Assembly: GCA_012862575.1 (NCBI GenBank) | Contig: BLSF01000059.1 | Coordinates: 124,001 to 188,000, forward strand | Reading direction: 5' to 3' | Origin: Parietichytrium sp. I65-24A | Lineage: Eukaryota > Sar > Bigyra > Thraustochytrida > Thraustochytriidae | Length of the DNA: 64,000 nt | Shown: one piece after another, positions 1 through 11,052 of the stretch | Layout of the letters: each line of letters begins with the position of its first letter | Position numbering within the stretch: the first letter of the stretch is position 1 | Program-made: the position numbers and the translations under genes | Notes under the pieces: model-generated | What the model was told of the DNA's origin: nothing | The model's input: the letters and a program-made list of their open reading frames with translations, nothing else | The model's database searches: none

Positions 1-1266
1 AAAGAGAAAGACCGGATCTCCATTTTCCGCCTTTGAGGGCACCACGAAGAGATTGTGTGCGCGCCAGTTTGCAATATCGAGAAGGGTGCTCTGCACGTCT
101 TCACTCTCGTAGTTGGAAAGAAGTGATGCCTTCACAAGGGGGATGTTGCAAAGTGCTGACAATAACACGTTCGCGATGTTCTCGTAGTTTACGAACGTCT
201 GGTTCTGCCAGCTTCCGAGCAAGTCCGTAGGCTGCAGCGCGCGGGTCTTTGGGTCACTAAGTTTGGCAGACAGTGAAAAGAGCCCGGAGATGACCTTCAT
301 CTCGTTGAGCAAGACGTCCTTCAGCAAGTTGCCAAGACGTGCAAGCTTTTCGCGTGACGCGCGACGGCAGAATCCCCTGTAAGCATAGTCGCGCGCGCGA
401 GTCAAGTCTTCCTTGCTTGTGAGCATGAGCCGAAACATCTTGTCGTGCGAATCCGCGCGCATTCCGCTTTGCAGAGGTAAAGTCGCTGCCCCCCACACTT
501 CTTTCCTCTGCAGCAGCTCCAAATACCTGATCCTCCGCTCGATTTGCTGGTAGGTGCTCTGCTCGAAGATGTTTGCAGTTCTTAGCCAGTTGGTCGCCCA
601 CAGCTTGAGCTCGTGCAAGGTCAATGTGAGTGGGGTGATGTGCCCGCGTTTCTTTCTCAGCAGCTTGCCCAGAGGAACAGATCCGTGACGAACTCTAAGC
701 TCGCTGGACTGCGCGATGCAAATGTGCGAAACCATGGATTCTGCGATGGCTCCAAGGAAACGGTCTCCGCCCGGAGTGCGGAAGTTGTCCTTCCAGTAAT
801 TGAAATCATTTGTAGCCAGAAACCCTTGGTAGTCCTTGAACGGCACGTTCTTCGGCTCGCGGCCCTCGCCGCGCTTGGACCTCAGAACGCTATCGTGCGG
901 AAGAAAGTATTCTACATCTCGCTGCGGAGCACCGGAGGCAATGACAGGGGTTTCGCCGTCTTCGTCCAGCACGGGTTTCGACTTGGTTTCTGGGACCTCC
1001 TCCGGTCGATCAGCCGCAGCTAGCCTCGCCTTTTCAATCTCTGGCTGGTAGGTAGACCGCTTGCTCTTGCTCTCCATGGCGAAGAGGCCCATGAAGCTCT
1101 CGCTCTGCGACAAGTTTGCGAGGTCATTCGCATTGTCCTCTTCTTCCTCCTCGAACGCATCCACCAGCGCGGCCTTGTAGCTCTCCAGCACATGCTTCAT
1201 CTGCTTCGCCTCGCTGTTCTTCCACCGACTCGGCGGAGCGCCCAACATCGTCGACGCGTCCGGCAT
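1..1266 (-). CDS. Hypothetical protein, N-terminal 422 residues, cut by window edge
   Basis: An open frame on the minus strand runs without a stop from the in-frame TAA near 1470 to the left edge. The first ATG after the repetitive upstream stretch is at 1266 (protein starts MPDASTMLGAPPSRW). The visible part begins with an acidic stretch (EEEEEDNAND, about residue 45) and a charged linker. A conserved-looking helical region follows (FKDYQGFLATNDFNYWKDNF, then LHELKLWATNWLRTANIFEQ), and then LLSALCNIPLVKASLLSNYE near the edge. No signal peptide or membrane segment is visible. I do not recognise the family. The length of the open frame and its even, globular-looking composition make it a real gene; the C-terminus lies outside the window. 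An in-frame ATG at 1078 (MESKSKRS) is an alternative start. Confidence 0.75.
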   Translation of the reverse strand, partial: MPDASTMLGAPPSRWKNSEAKQMKHVLESYKAALVDAFEEEEEDNANDLANLSQSESFMGLFAMESKSKRSTYQPEIEKARLAAADRPEEVPETKSKPVLDEDGETPVIASGAPQRDVEYFLPHDSVLRSKRGEGREPKNVPFKDYQGFLATNDFNYWKDNFRTPGGDRFLGAIAESMVSHICIAQSSELRVRHGSVPLGKLLRKKRGHITPLTLTLHELKLWATNWLRTANIFEQSTYQQIERRIRYLELLQRKEVWGAATLPLQSGMRADSHDKMFRLMLTSKEDLTRARDYAYRGFCRRASREKLARLGNLLKDVLLNEMKVISGLFSLSAKLSDPKTRALQPTDLLGSWQNQTFVNYENIANVLLSALCNIPLVKASLLSNYESEDVQSTLLDIANWRAHNLFVVPSKAENGDPVFLF

Positions 1267-4200
1267 CCCAACCAGGCACTCAAAGTTCTTCGCCAGCTTT
1301 CCACAACCTAAACTTGCTGCAGATCCCACCCGCTCACACCCGGTCCCAGTGCTCTCCTCACTTGTACAAAGCACACAGACTGCGTTTCGCACCGCGTTCA
1401 CAATCCACACACGCTGCGCTGCCAAAGACCCCGATGCTAGTCTGCTTCTCTCGCTCTCGCCCTTGCTCTTTTACTCTTGCTCTTGCTCTTGCTCTTGGTT
1501 GTCTCGACAGGACTCTAAGCACGGTGTGTGTGTAGTGTAGGCTCCCAGCTATGCCCGAGCCTTCGCATGCCACCGCTACTTGCTTGCTTGCTTACTTGCT
1601 TGCTTGCTTGCCAGGATCAGAGATGTTCAGAGTTTCGGACTGTGAGTTGGGCGAAAGATTTGGGCGCTCTCGGTTGTCTCGGCCAAGGTCAAGGTCTCCT
1701 CAAGCGTTGAGGTTATTTCTTTCTTCGTGCCCGCTTTGCTTTGCTTTGCTTTGCTTCACTGTCGATCTTGGCAAGGTATTGAGTACGAGTTGATTGATCG
1801 AGAGTTTTTGGAAAAAGTACTAAGCTCGTTCGTTATTTATGAACTCGCACACCTTGCGTACCTTGCGTGCTGGTTAGACAACGCAAAAACAAAAACAAAA
1901 ACAAATAAAACAGTCCGATCTGATCTGATCTGACTGTGAATTCTTATCTGGTCTGTGGCTGTGATGTGCGAATGAGAAGCATCTATCTCCACTTGACCGT
2001 CCGTTCTGCCATCTGAATTCTGAATATGCTTATTCTGGATTTGACAACTAAACATTTTCAGGGGCCTACGGATGTCTAAGGGGTGGGTCTCGAACGACTG
2101 CGGAAACGGCGGGATACAAAGCTCAGCCACGGATGCATTGAATGCCCTTGGATCCTTTGCACACGTGTAGCCATCTGAACTGATCGGCGTGAGCATGTGA
2201 GCATGTGGCCATGTCGACTTGTTGGTGTATGGCTCCTTCCAGTTCCCCTCGTTTCATCAATCAATCATCAATCATCGAATATCGCTCACGGTCAGCAGCG
2301 AGCGGCGAGCGTAAGAAACGACTCCGCACTAATGGAGAGTACTAGCTCGGCGCTCGATTGGTGCAGTCGGGACAGTCGAAGGTCTAACCACGCTTTTGAG
2401 AGCTCGTACTCTCGGCTGGAGCAGTGTAAATAAGAATGTCGCAAAGCCCTGCACTCTCTGCGCCTGCCGAACAGATTCACGAGGTCGCTTTCCAGCATTT
2501 CCAGCCAAGCTTCGACTTGACTGTGAGTGCTCGCCAGCGATCGTGCATGATCATGGATGCGTTCTCGTGGACAGTGGACAGTGAACAGTGGACAGAGAGG
2601 ACGGTGGACGGGCGAGGGGGGGGGGCATTGCAAGCGGGTTCAATGCCCACCTCCAACGCATGGCTTCCAAGTTATAGCCGCCGCCATTCGTGCTCCCGAG
2701 TCATCGATTATTCAGCTTCCCGATTCCTTCTGCGCACAACCTTTCCCTCCAGCTTCAAGCTTCAAGCTTCGAGCATCTTCGCAACTTTTCATCTTCACAT
2801 TCTGCTTCGCAATAATCTCACACCTTCTCGGTTCAAAGAGCACGTGTGTCCCAGCGCGGTACACACTTCTGCAATCACGTCGCACACCTGTAACAAGAGC
2901 CTCTTAGTGACTAGAGAAAGACGTGAAATGGGATATCGGACGTCACATAGGGTACACCATGACGAGAGGGCATGTCTGGGGGGGTGCGGAGACGAGAGGA
3001 GGTGGTAATTTAAGAGGATTTATCGTCACTTGAACGGCTTCGTGACGCGAATTGTTCCAAAATTGACTTTCTTCCTCTTTCTTCGTTTTCTTCCTCTTCG
3101 TTTTTTGGAATCGGGAACATTTGCCTTTCGATCGCAGCTCATTTCGTGTTCATTTCAATGAACATGAGACTCAAGAGCAAGAAAGTCAAGTTGAAACAAT
3201 TGACTCAGCTACTCGAGCACGCAGGATCCTTGCGAATGATTGCACCAACTGTCCACACGACGACTCTCATTGAAGGTACCAGGAGCATTGGCACAGACGA
3301 TGCTTTTGTGACTTCGATCGGGTCGAAGGTGTGTGCGAAGTAAAGAAAAGTGTTTAATTGCAAGTGGGAAGAGTGACATAGTCGAAAGAGAGAAGCACCG
3401 GGGACATCAGGAGATGCACTTGGCTGCTTTGCAGAGAGAACAGCGAGTGGAGAAAGCAAGAAAGAAAGCAGTTGATGGCAGAGATGAGACGGTCATTCAC
3501 TCGTTCACGGCTTCCACAGTCAAATCATTTAAACATACTTAGGCCTAAGCTGCGCACCCGAATGAGGGAATGAGTGGCTGGAAGCGCTTTGCATCTTTGC
3601 ATCTTTGCAGCCGTGTATCATCGTGCATCTTTGCAGCGTTGAATCTTGGGTCTTCGCATGTCTTTGCTTGCTGTGCTCTTGCGATCAGTGAACGCGGTCC
3701 GGGTGACTGAAAGAGATGAAAGCAAGAAAGAGCAATCAATGCGATCATCATCACCTTCCAAGAGGCACGAGGCTTGCCTTGGGTTTTTGGGAGACTTGGG
3801 TGTGCGGCAAGTCATTGCTGCCGAGTGCGAAATGACGCGGAATGTAAGTATAATTTGCTCTGACCGAATCTGCTGTAAGCTCATTCTCATTCAACAAAAG
3901 GAAAGGTCAAAAAAGACACGGACTGTTAGTTCGTTTTGTTTGTGTTCACTATTCAAATTCGATGAACATGTTCATTGAAAGGATGGCTGAGAAGCACAAC
4001 CTCGAACGTCACGTGATTCACAGCCGAGGTACTTTCCTGAGTTGGTTGACATGGCGCTCTCGAGCTGGAACATTTGAGGTCGAGTTTTTGGCTGGCAGAG
4101 AAAGCGAGTGAAAGCTAAAGTGGTTCCCAAGGACTGGCCAGGCCATTTGTGGCTCGCGAACTTGGAACAAAAAGGTTGCAAGTTCAACTTGCTGACAACA

Positions 4201-5362
4201 TCGCCTCTCCGGCCGTACAAGTACAGTGCAGAGGAGGACGAGCTAGAAGGTCAAGCAACTTTGGTCGCGTGAGAAAGGAAGAAAGAAAACTGGCAGGAAA
4301 TGGCAGGAAAGGAAGAAAAGCATCCACGCGGTCCATTGACTGTGAGTCCGGAAGCATGAACTGCGAGAAGCATCATGATGACTTGAGTAGTAGTACCTTG
4401 TGATAACTTCCAGGTACCGGTGCGAGTACTAGTATCTCTCTTTGCAAAATGGGTAAAAGTGTTTCGCCAGACGAATTCCCGGCTATGTGGCGCCGCCTTC
4501 GCGTGCACATTTACAAAGGCATGTTCCGAAAGTGCACGCGTACGAGTACTCGTATACCTAATGAAAATTCATTCTAACTGCAATCAAATTGAATGAACTG
4601 TTTTTACTTGGGACTAACGCGCACTAACTGTAAGTACACGGACTCGCTGCAGCGTGGGCAAGAGAAAAGCTCGACTGTAAGTTACTTCTGATTTCACCGT
4701 GAACTCCGTGAACTGAGCGAATCCCGCGAAGAACAACACTCTTGCGCATGCTGAACACAAAGGCACAAAATTGCTGAGCAAGCTTACCAACTTTGAAGAT
4801 GCGAGCGGACCGTCTCATTCTCGCTATTCTCGCTCTGGAGACACTGGAGACTGACTATAAGGTACTCCCAAGTACATGGGGGCGTGGAGATCCATTCAAT
4901 GGGAGGCTTGAATCTTCCACTCAGTCTCTTTCATCCTAAAAGGAGACACACCTGCCGGCCATCGCGAACATCGTCAACACAGCGAACACAGCGATAATTG
5001 TCATAAGGATTCATGAGGATCAGGGATTTTTGTTGATGAGAAATGGGCGGGCCGTAGTTCCTGTGACCACGAACAAGTGAGACGCATCTTCATTCTTTTC
5101 GTCTCCACTGGCTTCGAATAAATATCACAACAACCATCGCTCATGAGGGTGCACAATTTGTGTCTCTAGTAGCTCCTCTCATCTTCCCCTCACTGTTGTG
5201 ATGGAAGATTGGCAATAGATGTAAGATGCTCGACCATGAAGTGGCGATGCCTTCATTTTGTGCGATCAATGATTGCACAGACTGCAACAGACAAGGCTGA
5301 GCAGACTTTCAAAACCCAAACGAGACTTTTGCGACAGAGGCTCTCAAAAGGCGAATAGGAAC
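1267..5362. other. 4.1 kb stretch without a supported gene
   Basis: It lies between the start of the left-edge gene (minus) and the start of the surface-protein gene (plus), so it is a divergent upstream region for both. No frame here looks like protein. It holds the microsatellites at 1474-1757, AAAAAC units at about 1885-1906, GATCT units at 1917-1933, GTGGACA-type units at about 2568-2597, a run of ten G at about 2616-2625, and GCATCTTT units near 3590-3640. Copies of the GACTGTGAGT-type motif occur at 1637, 1931, 2517, 4336, 4625 and 4672, and a one-mismatch copy of GTACCGGTAC at 4414-4423. Confidence 0.6.
1474..1757. repeat. Cluster of short tandem repeats
   Basis: Three separate microsatellites lie close together: (CTCTTG)4 at 1474-1497, a TTGC array at about 1579-1612 with one interrupted unit, and a TTTGC array at about 1733-1757. 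They lie just upstream of the minus-strand gene that leaves the left edge, so they may sit in its promoter or leader. Confidence 0.85.
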
Positions 5363-7414
5363 ATGCAGGCTCTTCTAAAGTTGTGCGCGGCTCTTGCCGT
5401 TGCGGGTACCGCCAACGCCGGAACTGGAGGCAGCCTCGGTGAGCTCGACTTTGCAGATCTTGTCAACGTGACCACCCCTGACCTCGTGGTGAGCCACTCA
5501 GAGTACGTCATCAAGAATGGCGTCAAAACAAAGCTTGAGCTTGACAAGATCGGAGCTTCCGGCGATGTTCTGAACGGAGTTACTTTCGGAGCACTTCTCA
5601 ACAAGCTCGGAGAACCAATCTTGGATTCGCTCACGCGCGAGCCTGTCATTTCCAACGACCCTGACTTCACCAGCATCTTGTTCGACCAGGAAACCCAATC
5701 CTCGATTTTCACGCTCACCCACTTTGAGCGACCAAATCCTGGCATGACTTACCTGACCCACATCAACCACAACAGCGAGACTTGCAGGCTCGAAGCCACC
5801 AAGTATGAAGCAGTCACTGTTGAAGATGTTGGCATCTGGACTCCTTGCTCTGGTTTCGTCACTCCTTGGAACACTCATCTCGGAAGCGAGGAATACGAGC
5901 CAGACGCAAGGCTCTTCGAGGAGAAAATGTACATCAGCGAAGATCTCGCCTGGCTGAACAACAGCACCGAAAGCATCTATGCTCGGTGGCAAATGTCCTA
6001 CTTTGGTTTTGACGTCCGTTTGGAAGTGCCAACCGATCATCCGGACTGGAATTCCACCAATCTGCCAACCATTGAGGACTGGAGACAAAACTTCAACCCA
6101 TACATGTACGGACACCCATGGGAGTTCTCTGTCCTCAACCCTGCTGGAGAGTACACCATAAACAAGCACTTTGCCTTCGGCCGCGTCTCTTATGAGATGT
6201 GCATTGTCTCTCCTGATAACAGGACCTCTTACTGCACCGATGACGGCTCGAATGTTGGCCTCTTCCAGTTCGTTGCTGACAATGAGCGCGACTTGACTTC
6301 AGGAAAGTTGTCCTGCGCAAGTGCTTCCCAGGTCACCGCAGACAACTATGGCGCGTGGAACATTACCTGGATCCACCTCGGCTCCGTACAGGATGCGGAC
6401 AACACTCTCCGCGCGCTCGCGAAGACGACAAATTTCTCCGACATCTTTCTCACCAGCGAATACAGCACTGAGACTGGATGCGAGGAGGGCTTCACCGCCG
6501 TTCAGACCGCAAACGCAAATGTCGAGTGCCTCAAGCTCAAGGACGACTCTGAGGAAACTGCTCACCTTGCGGCTTTCTTTGAGACCCGCCGCTACTGCGC
6601 CATGCTCGGAGGAACGACCGAGTTTACCAAGGGCGAGGGAATCACGCTCAACAAGGAGACCGGAACCTACTACATGTCCATGAGCGAAGTCAAGGGTGCA
6701 ATGACATCCAGCGAAAAGTACGACGTCGTGACCGGTGACAAGGTGTCCGTCGAAGAGAACAAATGTGGATGCGTGTACGCTCTTGAGTCTGATGGCAACT
6801 ACAGCATTACGTATATGCATGCTGAGCTGTGCGGAACTTGGATTTCGGAGAACTCCACCTGCAAGGTGGAAGGCCTCGCAAACCCTGACAATGTCGTCAT
6901 GCTCCAAGGATACAACGAGCTTTTCATCGCCGAAGATGGTGAATCTCGCTACGTGGATGGCATCTGGTACAACTACATCTGGACGTACAACCTCGAAAGC
7001 AAGAACATGACACGTGTGGCAATTGTTCCGCCAGGTGCTGAGGCCACTGGGACTACCGGTTACCACTTTGCTGATGTCAAACAATGCGACTACTATCTGC
7101 TCGTCAACCAGCATCCAACCTCCGGAGCTGCAGCTGTCCACTTCCTTTCCGCAAAGAACACCGAATCTGTAACAACATTGTCGCCAACAACTGCCTCCCC
7201 ATCAGCTCTTCCCACTGCCAGTGCGGCGCCAACTGCTTCTGCGTCGTCGGACTCCAGCTCTGGCGCTCTGATTGGAGCTATCGTTGGAGGTGTGGTTGGA
7301 ACTGTTCTCCTCATCGCCGTCGGGATGAAGTTGTTCAAGCCAGATCCAGAAGACCTGACGGAGGACAGCCTTGAAGCAGGAAAAGCTGTCGTCAACCCGA
7401 AGTATGAGAACTAA
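5363..7414 (+). CDS. Secreted-type single-pass membrane protein with NPxY tail
   Basis: A 683-residue protein. The start at 5363 is chosen because it opens directly into a signal peptide (MQALLKLCAALAVAGTANA); 30 extra upstream residues, open from 5273, are basic and would bury that signal. The large ectodomain has many cysteines and N-glycosylation sequons (NNST, NRTS, NITW, NFSD, NYSI, NSTC, NMTR). A Thr/Ser/Pro/Ala-rich stalk follows, then one membrane helix at about residues 632-656 (ALIGAIVGGVVGTVLLIAVG) and a cytosolic tail of about 28 residues ending NPKYEN. The topology, type I with extracellular N-terminus, is read from the sequence. NPKY matches the NPxY sorting signal recognised by clathrin adaptors in other eukaryotes; its use here is inference. 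I do not recognise the ectodomain family. Confidence 0.9.
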   Translation: MQALLKLCAALAVAGTANAGTGGSLGELDFADLVNVTTPDLVVSHSEYVIKNGVKTKLELDKIGASGDVLNGVTFGALLNKLGEPILDSLTREPVISNDPDFTSILFDQETQSSIFTLTHFERPNPGMTYLTHINHNSETCRLEATKYEAVTVEDVGIWTPCSGFVTPWNTHLGSEEYEPDARLFEEKMYISEDLAWLNNSTESIYARWQMSYFGFDVRLEVPTDHPDWNSTNLPTIEDWRQNFNPYMYGHPWEFSVLNPAGEYTINKHFAFGRVSYEMCIVSPDNRTSYCTDDGSNVGLFQFVADNERDLTSGKLSCASASQVTADNYGAWNITWIHLGSVQDADNTLRALAKTTNFSDIFLTSEYSTETGCEEGFTAVQTANANVECLKLKDDSEETAHLAAFFETRRYCAMLGGTTEFTKGEGITLNKETGTYYMSMSEVKGAMTSSEKYDVVTGDKVSVEENKCGCVYALESDGNYSITYMHAELCGTWISENSTCKVEGLANPDNVVMLQGYNELFIAEDGESRYVDGIWYNYIWTYNLESKNMTRVAIVPPGAEATGTTGYHFADVKQCDYYLLVNQHPTSGAAAVHFLSAKNTESVTTLSPTTASPSALPTASAAPTASASSDSSSGALIGAIVGGVVGTVLLIAVGMKLFKPDPEDLTEDSLEAGKAVVNPKYEN

Positions 7415-7636
7415 GTCTGAGCAGGTCAGAGAGAAATAGTGATGGCTACAACGTCACGCATGAGAAATATGTCTGTTTGGTACCTGTGTCCACGTAACCA
7501 AGAAAATTCATGTCCCGTCAATTTACTTGTGCTTTTTTATATCACCGCCAATACTTGCCTCGACGTTTCCCTTGCAAGGACCTAAACTTTTCAAACCTTG
7601 TTGTCTATTGAACAATTTTTCGAGCAGGGTTTGGCG

Positions 7637-8395
7637 CTACTGAAAGGCCGCAGGCAGGGCGGGCTCTGCAGTCTTGTTGCTTGCCTCTGAATCAGTTGCT
7701 TGCTTTGCCTCGCCAGCAGAGTCTGACTCTGGGTTTTGAGCACCGAATGTCACAGGCTGAGCTGTCGCCGAGGCATTGTGAATTTTTGCTAGCGCTTGGT
7801 GCACCCTCCTTTGCTCTTGCAGATTGCGCTCCAAGATGACTTTTGCATCCTGCTCGCGCGTGGTGGCGTCCACTGCAGTCTTTGCGTATGTGTATCTTTC
7901 AGGGAACGCGGGAAAGTGTGCCGGTACGTACCTGGGATGTTCACGATCTTTGCCCCTGATTCCCTTCTCGCCGAGCTTTGCCTCTTTCACGGCCACCCAT
8001 TCTGCATCTTCTGCAGTACCCTGCGGCTGATTGCTTGATTCGCCGTACTGAACTCTTCTCCGCCGCCTCTCGACTGGAAACTCGGGCACGCCACTCGTAT
8101 AAGGCACTTGCCAAGGCACCTCTCTGCACATTCTTTCCAGCTCCCTCCAGTCCACACTCTTGGGCTCCAGTCTTTCGAACGCTTGGAGCAAGTCCATCAG
8201 GTTGCTCTCCGTTCTTCTATCGTGCTCGGCGTACCTGCGACACAAGTTGCCGATCTTCTCAATGTACTTTCCGATGACATCAACCAGCATATCGAAAGCG
8301 TGCCCTTCCGCTGTGTCAAAATCGCCGAAAGTCTCGTGCCTACATACTTGCGCGACGGCGATGCGCATTACTTGCTCAGCAAATTGGTCTCCCAT
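7637..8395 (-). CDS. TAF8: Transcription initiation factor TFIID subunit 8 (TAF8)
   Basis: A 252-residue nuclear protein. Residues 1-75 form a bromodomain-associated histone fold (GDQFAEQVMRIAVAQVCRH, then FDMLVDVIGKYIEKIGNLCR). At about 154-173 is the TAF8 C-terminal motif, here PRYVPAHFPAFPERYTYAKT, which in TAF8 proteins is the Pro/Phe-rich stretch ending in TYxxT. In other eukaryotes TAF8 pairs with TAF10 through the histone fold and helps build the TFIID core. A basic patch (VERRRRRV, about 108-115) and a helical charged segment (about 183-203) are also present, followed by a low-complexity tail. The length is short for the family but both diagnostic regions are intact. It is read in one exon and its 3' end faces the surface-protein gene across 222 bases. 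Confidence 0.9.
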   Translation of the reverse strand: MGDQFAEQVMRIAVAQVCRHETFGDFDTAEGHAFDMLVDVIGKYIEKIGNLCRRYAEHDRRTESNLMDLLQAFERLEPKSVDWRELERMCREVPWQVPYTSGVPEFPVERRRRRVQYGESSNQPQGTAEDAEWVAVKEAKLGEKGIRGKDREHPRYVPAHFPAFPERYTYAKTAVDATTREQDAKVILERNLQEQRRVHQALAKIHNASATAQPVTFGAQNPESDSAGEAKQATDSEASNKTAEPALPAAFQ

Positions 8396-11052
8396 TCTCC
8401 CACGGATACAGATTTCCCAAACGCGCCGAGTCTTCCAGCTTCTTGCCTCCGTTTGCCTTCGTCGCCCGACTCGAGCTTCTAACCTAACCTAAAACTGAAG
8501 CGAGGTGGCACAGTTGGCACAGGGCGCACTTTGCCTCGGCCGTTTGCAATTATTGGCTTGCACTGGCAGAGCGCTTCGCCGATAGCGCCAGAACAGGTCG
8601 ATTTCTTGTCGCTGCTGCAACCTTTTCCGCGCTGCTGCGAGCCTCCTGCGCGCACTTTGTGTCCTTCCTCACAAGTGAATGAGTGAGTGGGACCGCCCTA
8701 GACTTATTGCGCAGCTAAGCTTTATCTTTTGATGTTGAGACGATGCGATCTCTATTGTAGACGTACAAGCAATTATTGGCTTGTTGGTTTTCTTTCGTTG
8801 CGTTTTGATTGACGACGACTCCTCGGAGTCAGGGTTCGGGAGCAAACATGCAGAGAGCGTTGATGCGCGGCCAAGTCTAGAGGAATGCGATAGAGGAAGG
8901 CTGAGCTTGAGCGAGGTTTGAGAGTTGTTCGCGGTGGCCGATGTCTGACAAGAACCGAAACATTTCGATTGGGATGATGGGGTCTCTTCTTTGCACGCCA
9001 TTGCTTCGCGCAAGACTCGAGGCTTGAGGACCTCAGCAATTCTGGGAGCAGACATAGCGCGGGGAGAAAAGGTCTCGCACGCATGCGTCTCTTTCGCCTT
9101 CGTGCCCTTGCATAAGGGATGGGGGGAACAGTCTAAAGAGAACATCTTCCGAGTTCTTGCGTCAAAGTTCTCGTGTTGGACTCCAAAGGCAAAACCTTTC
9201 TTTGATTCTAACAGCGTTTCTATTTTGCCTCTGCATCAATCATAATTGCCTAGACTCTCGTCGCACAGCAACCTCCGAGGCAAATCCTTGCTGGAACCAG
9301 ATTGTAAATTGTCCAAAATCTTCTTGCAAAATTAGTACAACTGAGTTTGAGTCACCATGCCACATCCACGATGCCAAATTCCCGTTTCAGCACCAACGAT
9401 CGGATGCATCACAAATGGGCTGTCCATGAGCACCATCGAGGCCGCAACTGGTTTGGCAGTTGGAGCAGCACCCCCTGAGAGCAGGACTCGTCGAGCAGGA
9501 TCCTAGCTTCGTACGTTTCGAGTGTTGGGGCTTTCCAAAACGGTTGTGCGCCCCCAAAAAGCAGTTTACTTGAGTCGAGTAAGCTGCATGATGGCACGAT
9601 AAAACCTCCCAGCTGCCCGACTCAACGCGAGCAAATCGTGCCGTGAATGTCGACAACATGTCCAGAAGATCTTGGCAATACGAGTCGAGGATGAGTCGAG
9701 AATGGATCCGGGGCTCTTGTATCGTTTTACAAATCCAATTCTTGAAACATCGCCCATTAGTTGTGTTTGTTGAATAGGTAAGGTTAATTTCACCACAGTC
9801 CATCTTAATCGGCAGAACGAAAAGCTTGGTATTGGAATTCACCACCCTTTGCAATATCTTTGTCTAAGTCAAGGTGGGAGAGTTCTTGCAACAAAGAAGC
9901 TTGCTCACAGAGATAGCCAGGCTCCAGAGCTCATCCCTGCTGGCCACAGTCTGTATTATGTTTGCTTTTCATTGACTTTCAGACCTGCCAGTGAATGGTT
10001 TCCACATTCTTCACACAACTCCTTCATTCTACATTATGCAGTTTCGTTTCCAAACCTTGAAATTTGGCAAGTGGGCTGACACTTTGCTCTGAATTGACAT
10101 GTGATGAATGATGATGAATGGTTATAAAATATTTGTCCTTGAGCCGTTCACAAAAGTGTAATTTCGGGTGGGAAAACTACACCTGCTTCTGATCGAAAGA
10201 GTCGCTGATCACTTTACGCTTGATGAATCCTACGCGGCACGCGAATTTGCTCAAGGAGTTCAGTTTTTAACGTGCACAAGCCACATGCAAACCCATATCC
10301 CTATGACCATCATACCCAGAAATCCCAGAATCCTGAGACTGCGAAAGAAGGGAGGGCCAGTCAGATTTCTACCAGATCCTACCAAACCTACGCTCCTTTC
10401 TCTACTATGCTTTCTATCTCTCAGGTAGCACTTCCCCAGGGCTAGGCGCATTCACTACTACACTAGTGCACCCAATTAAGAAAGCACTACGCTACCCTAA
10501 GCCCACTCTTGACCACTGACACGAGCGCCATACTTGACACGCCCGAGACCGTATACTACCCCTACCTATCTTTAATTATACAAGTACCCTCCAAAACTTT
10601 GAAGTTTACGCACATAACGCACATACCCGCAACAGTATTGTCCTAGCGCATCCTAGCACCATGTATGGCAAAGTGATAGCGAGTATTAGTGCGTGTAGAA
10701 GGAGGGTCCAATTGGTCTACGCAACATTAGGCAACGCAATTAGAGATGTGATGTTATCAAACAGGTTATAGTGATTGGTAATTTGAGAAAGAAGAGTTTT
10801 GCGAAGAGTTTGCGAAGAGTGCGAAGAGTTGAACAATCGTTTGTTGAGCAGAGACTGTGACAGGCGGCATCTGTTTGTAGTTTGTACTTTGTGGTTTGTT
10901 CAGATTGGAGCGACGTTGGTCTTGTTCGGGGTTTCGCGCGAGTGTTGCTCTCGTTAGGGCTCGAAAGAGTATCGAGGCCGCAAAAGGTCTGGGGCGGTTG
11001 GTCGAACCGGGAAACAGAAAAGCCGGGAAGGCAGGCATTATAGTGCGTGCCG
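8396..11052. other. 2.7 kb divergent spacer between TAF8 and the first MFS gene
   Basis: No convincing coding frame is seen. A 158-codon minus frame at 8669-9145 is Ser/Lys/Thr-rich and looks random. From about 10280 to 10640 the plus strand is rich in C and A and poor in G, ending about 400 bases before the MFS start. The last 250 bases before 11053 are G-rich and look like a leader. Confidence 0.5.

Noticed and set aside
5273-5362. Upstream in-frame ATG for the surface protein
   Set aside because: It would put 30 basic residues before a clear signal peptide.
8669-9145. 158-codon minus frame
   Set aside because: Low-complexity Ser/Lys/Thr composition, overlapped by another minus frame, no domain.
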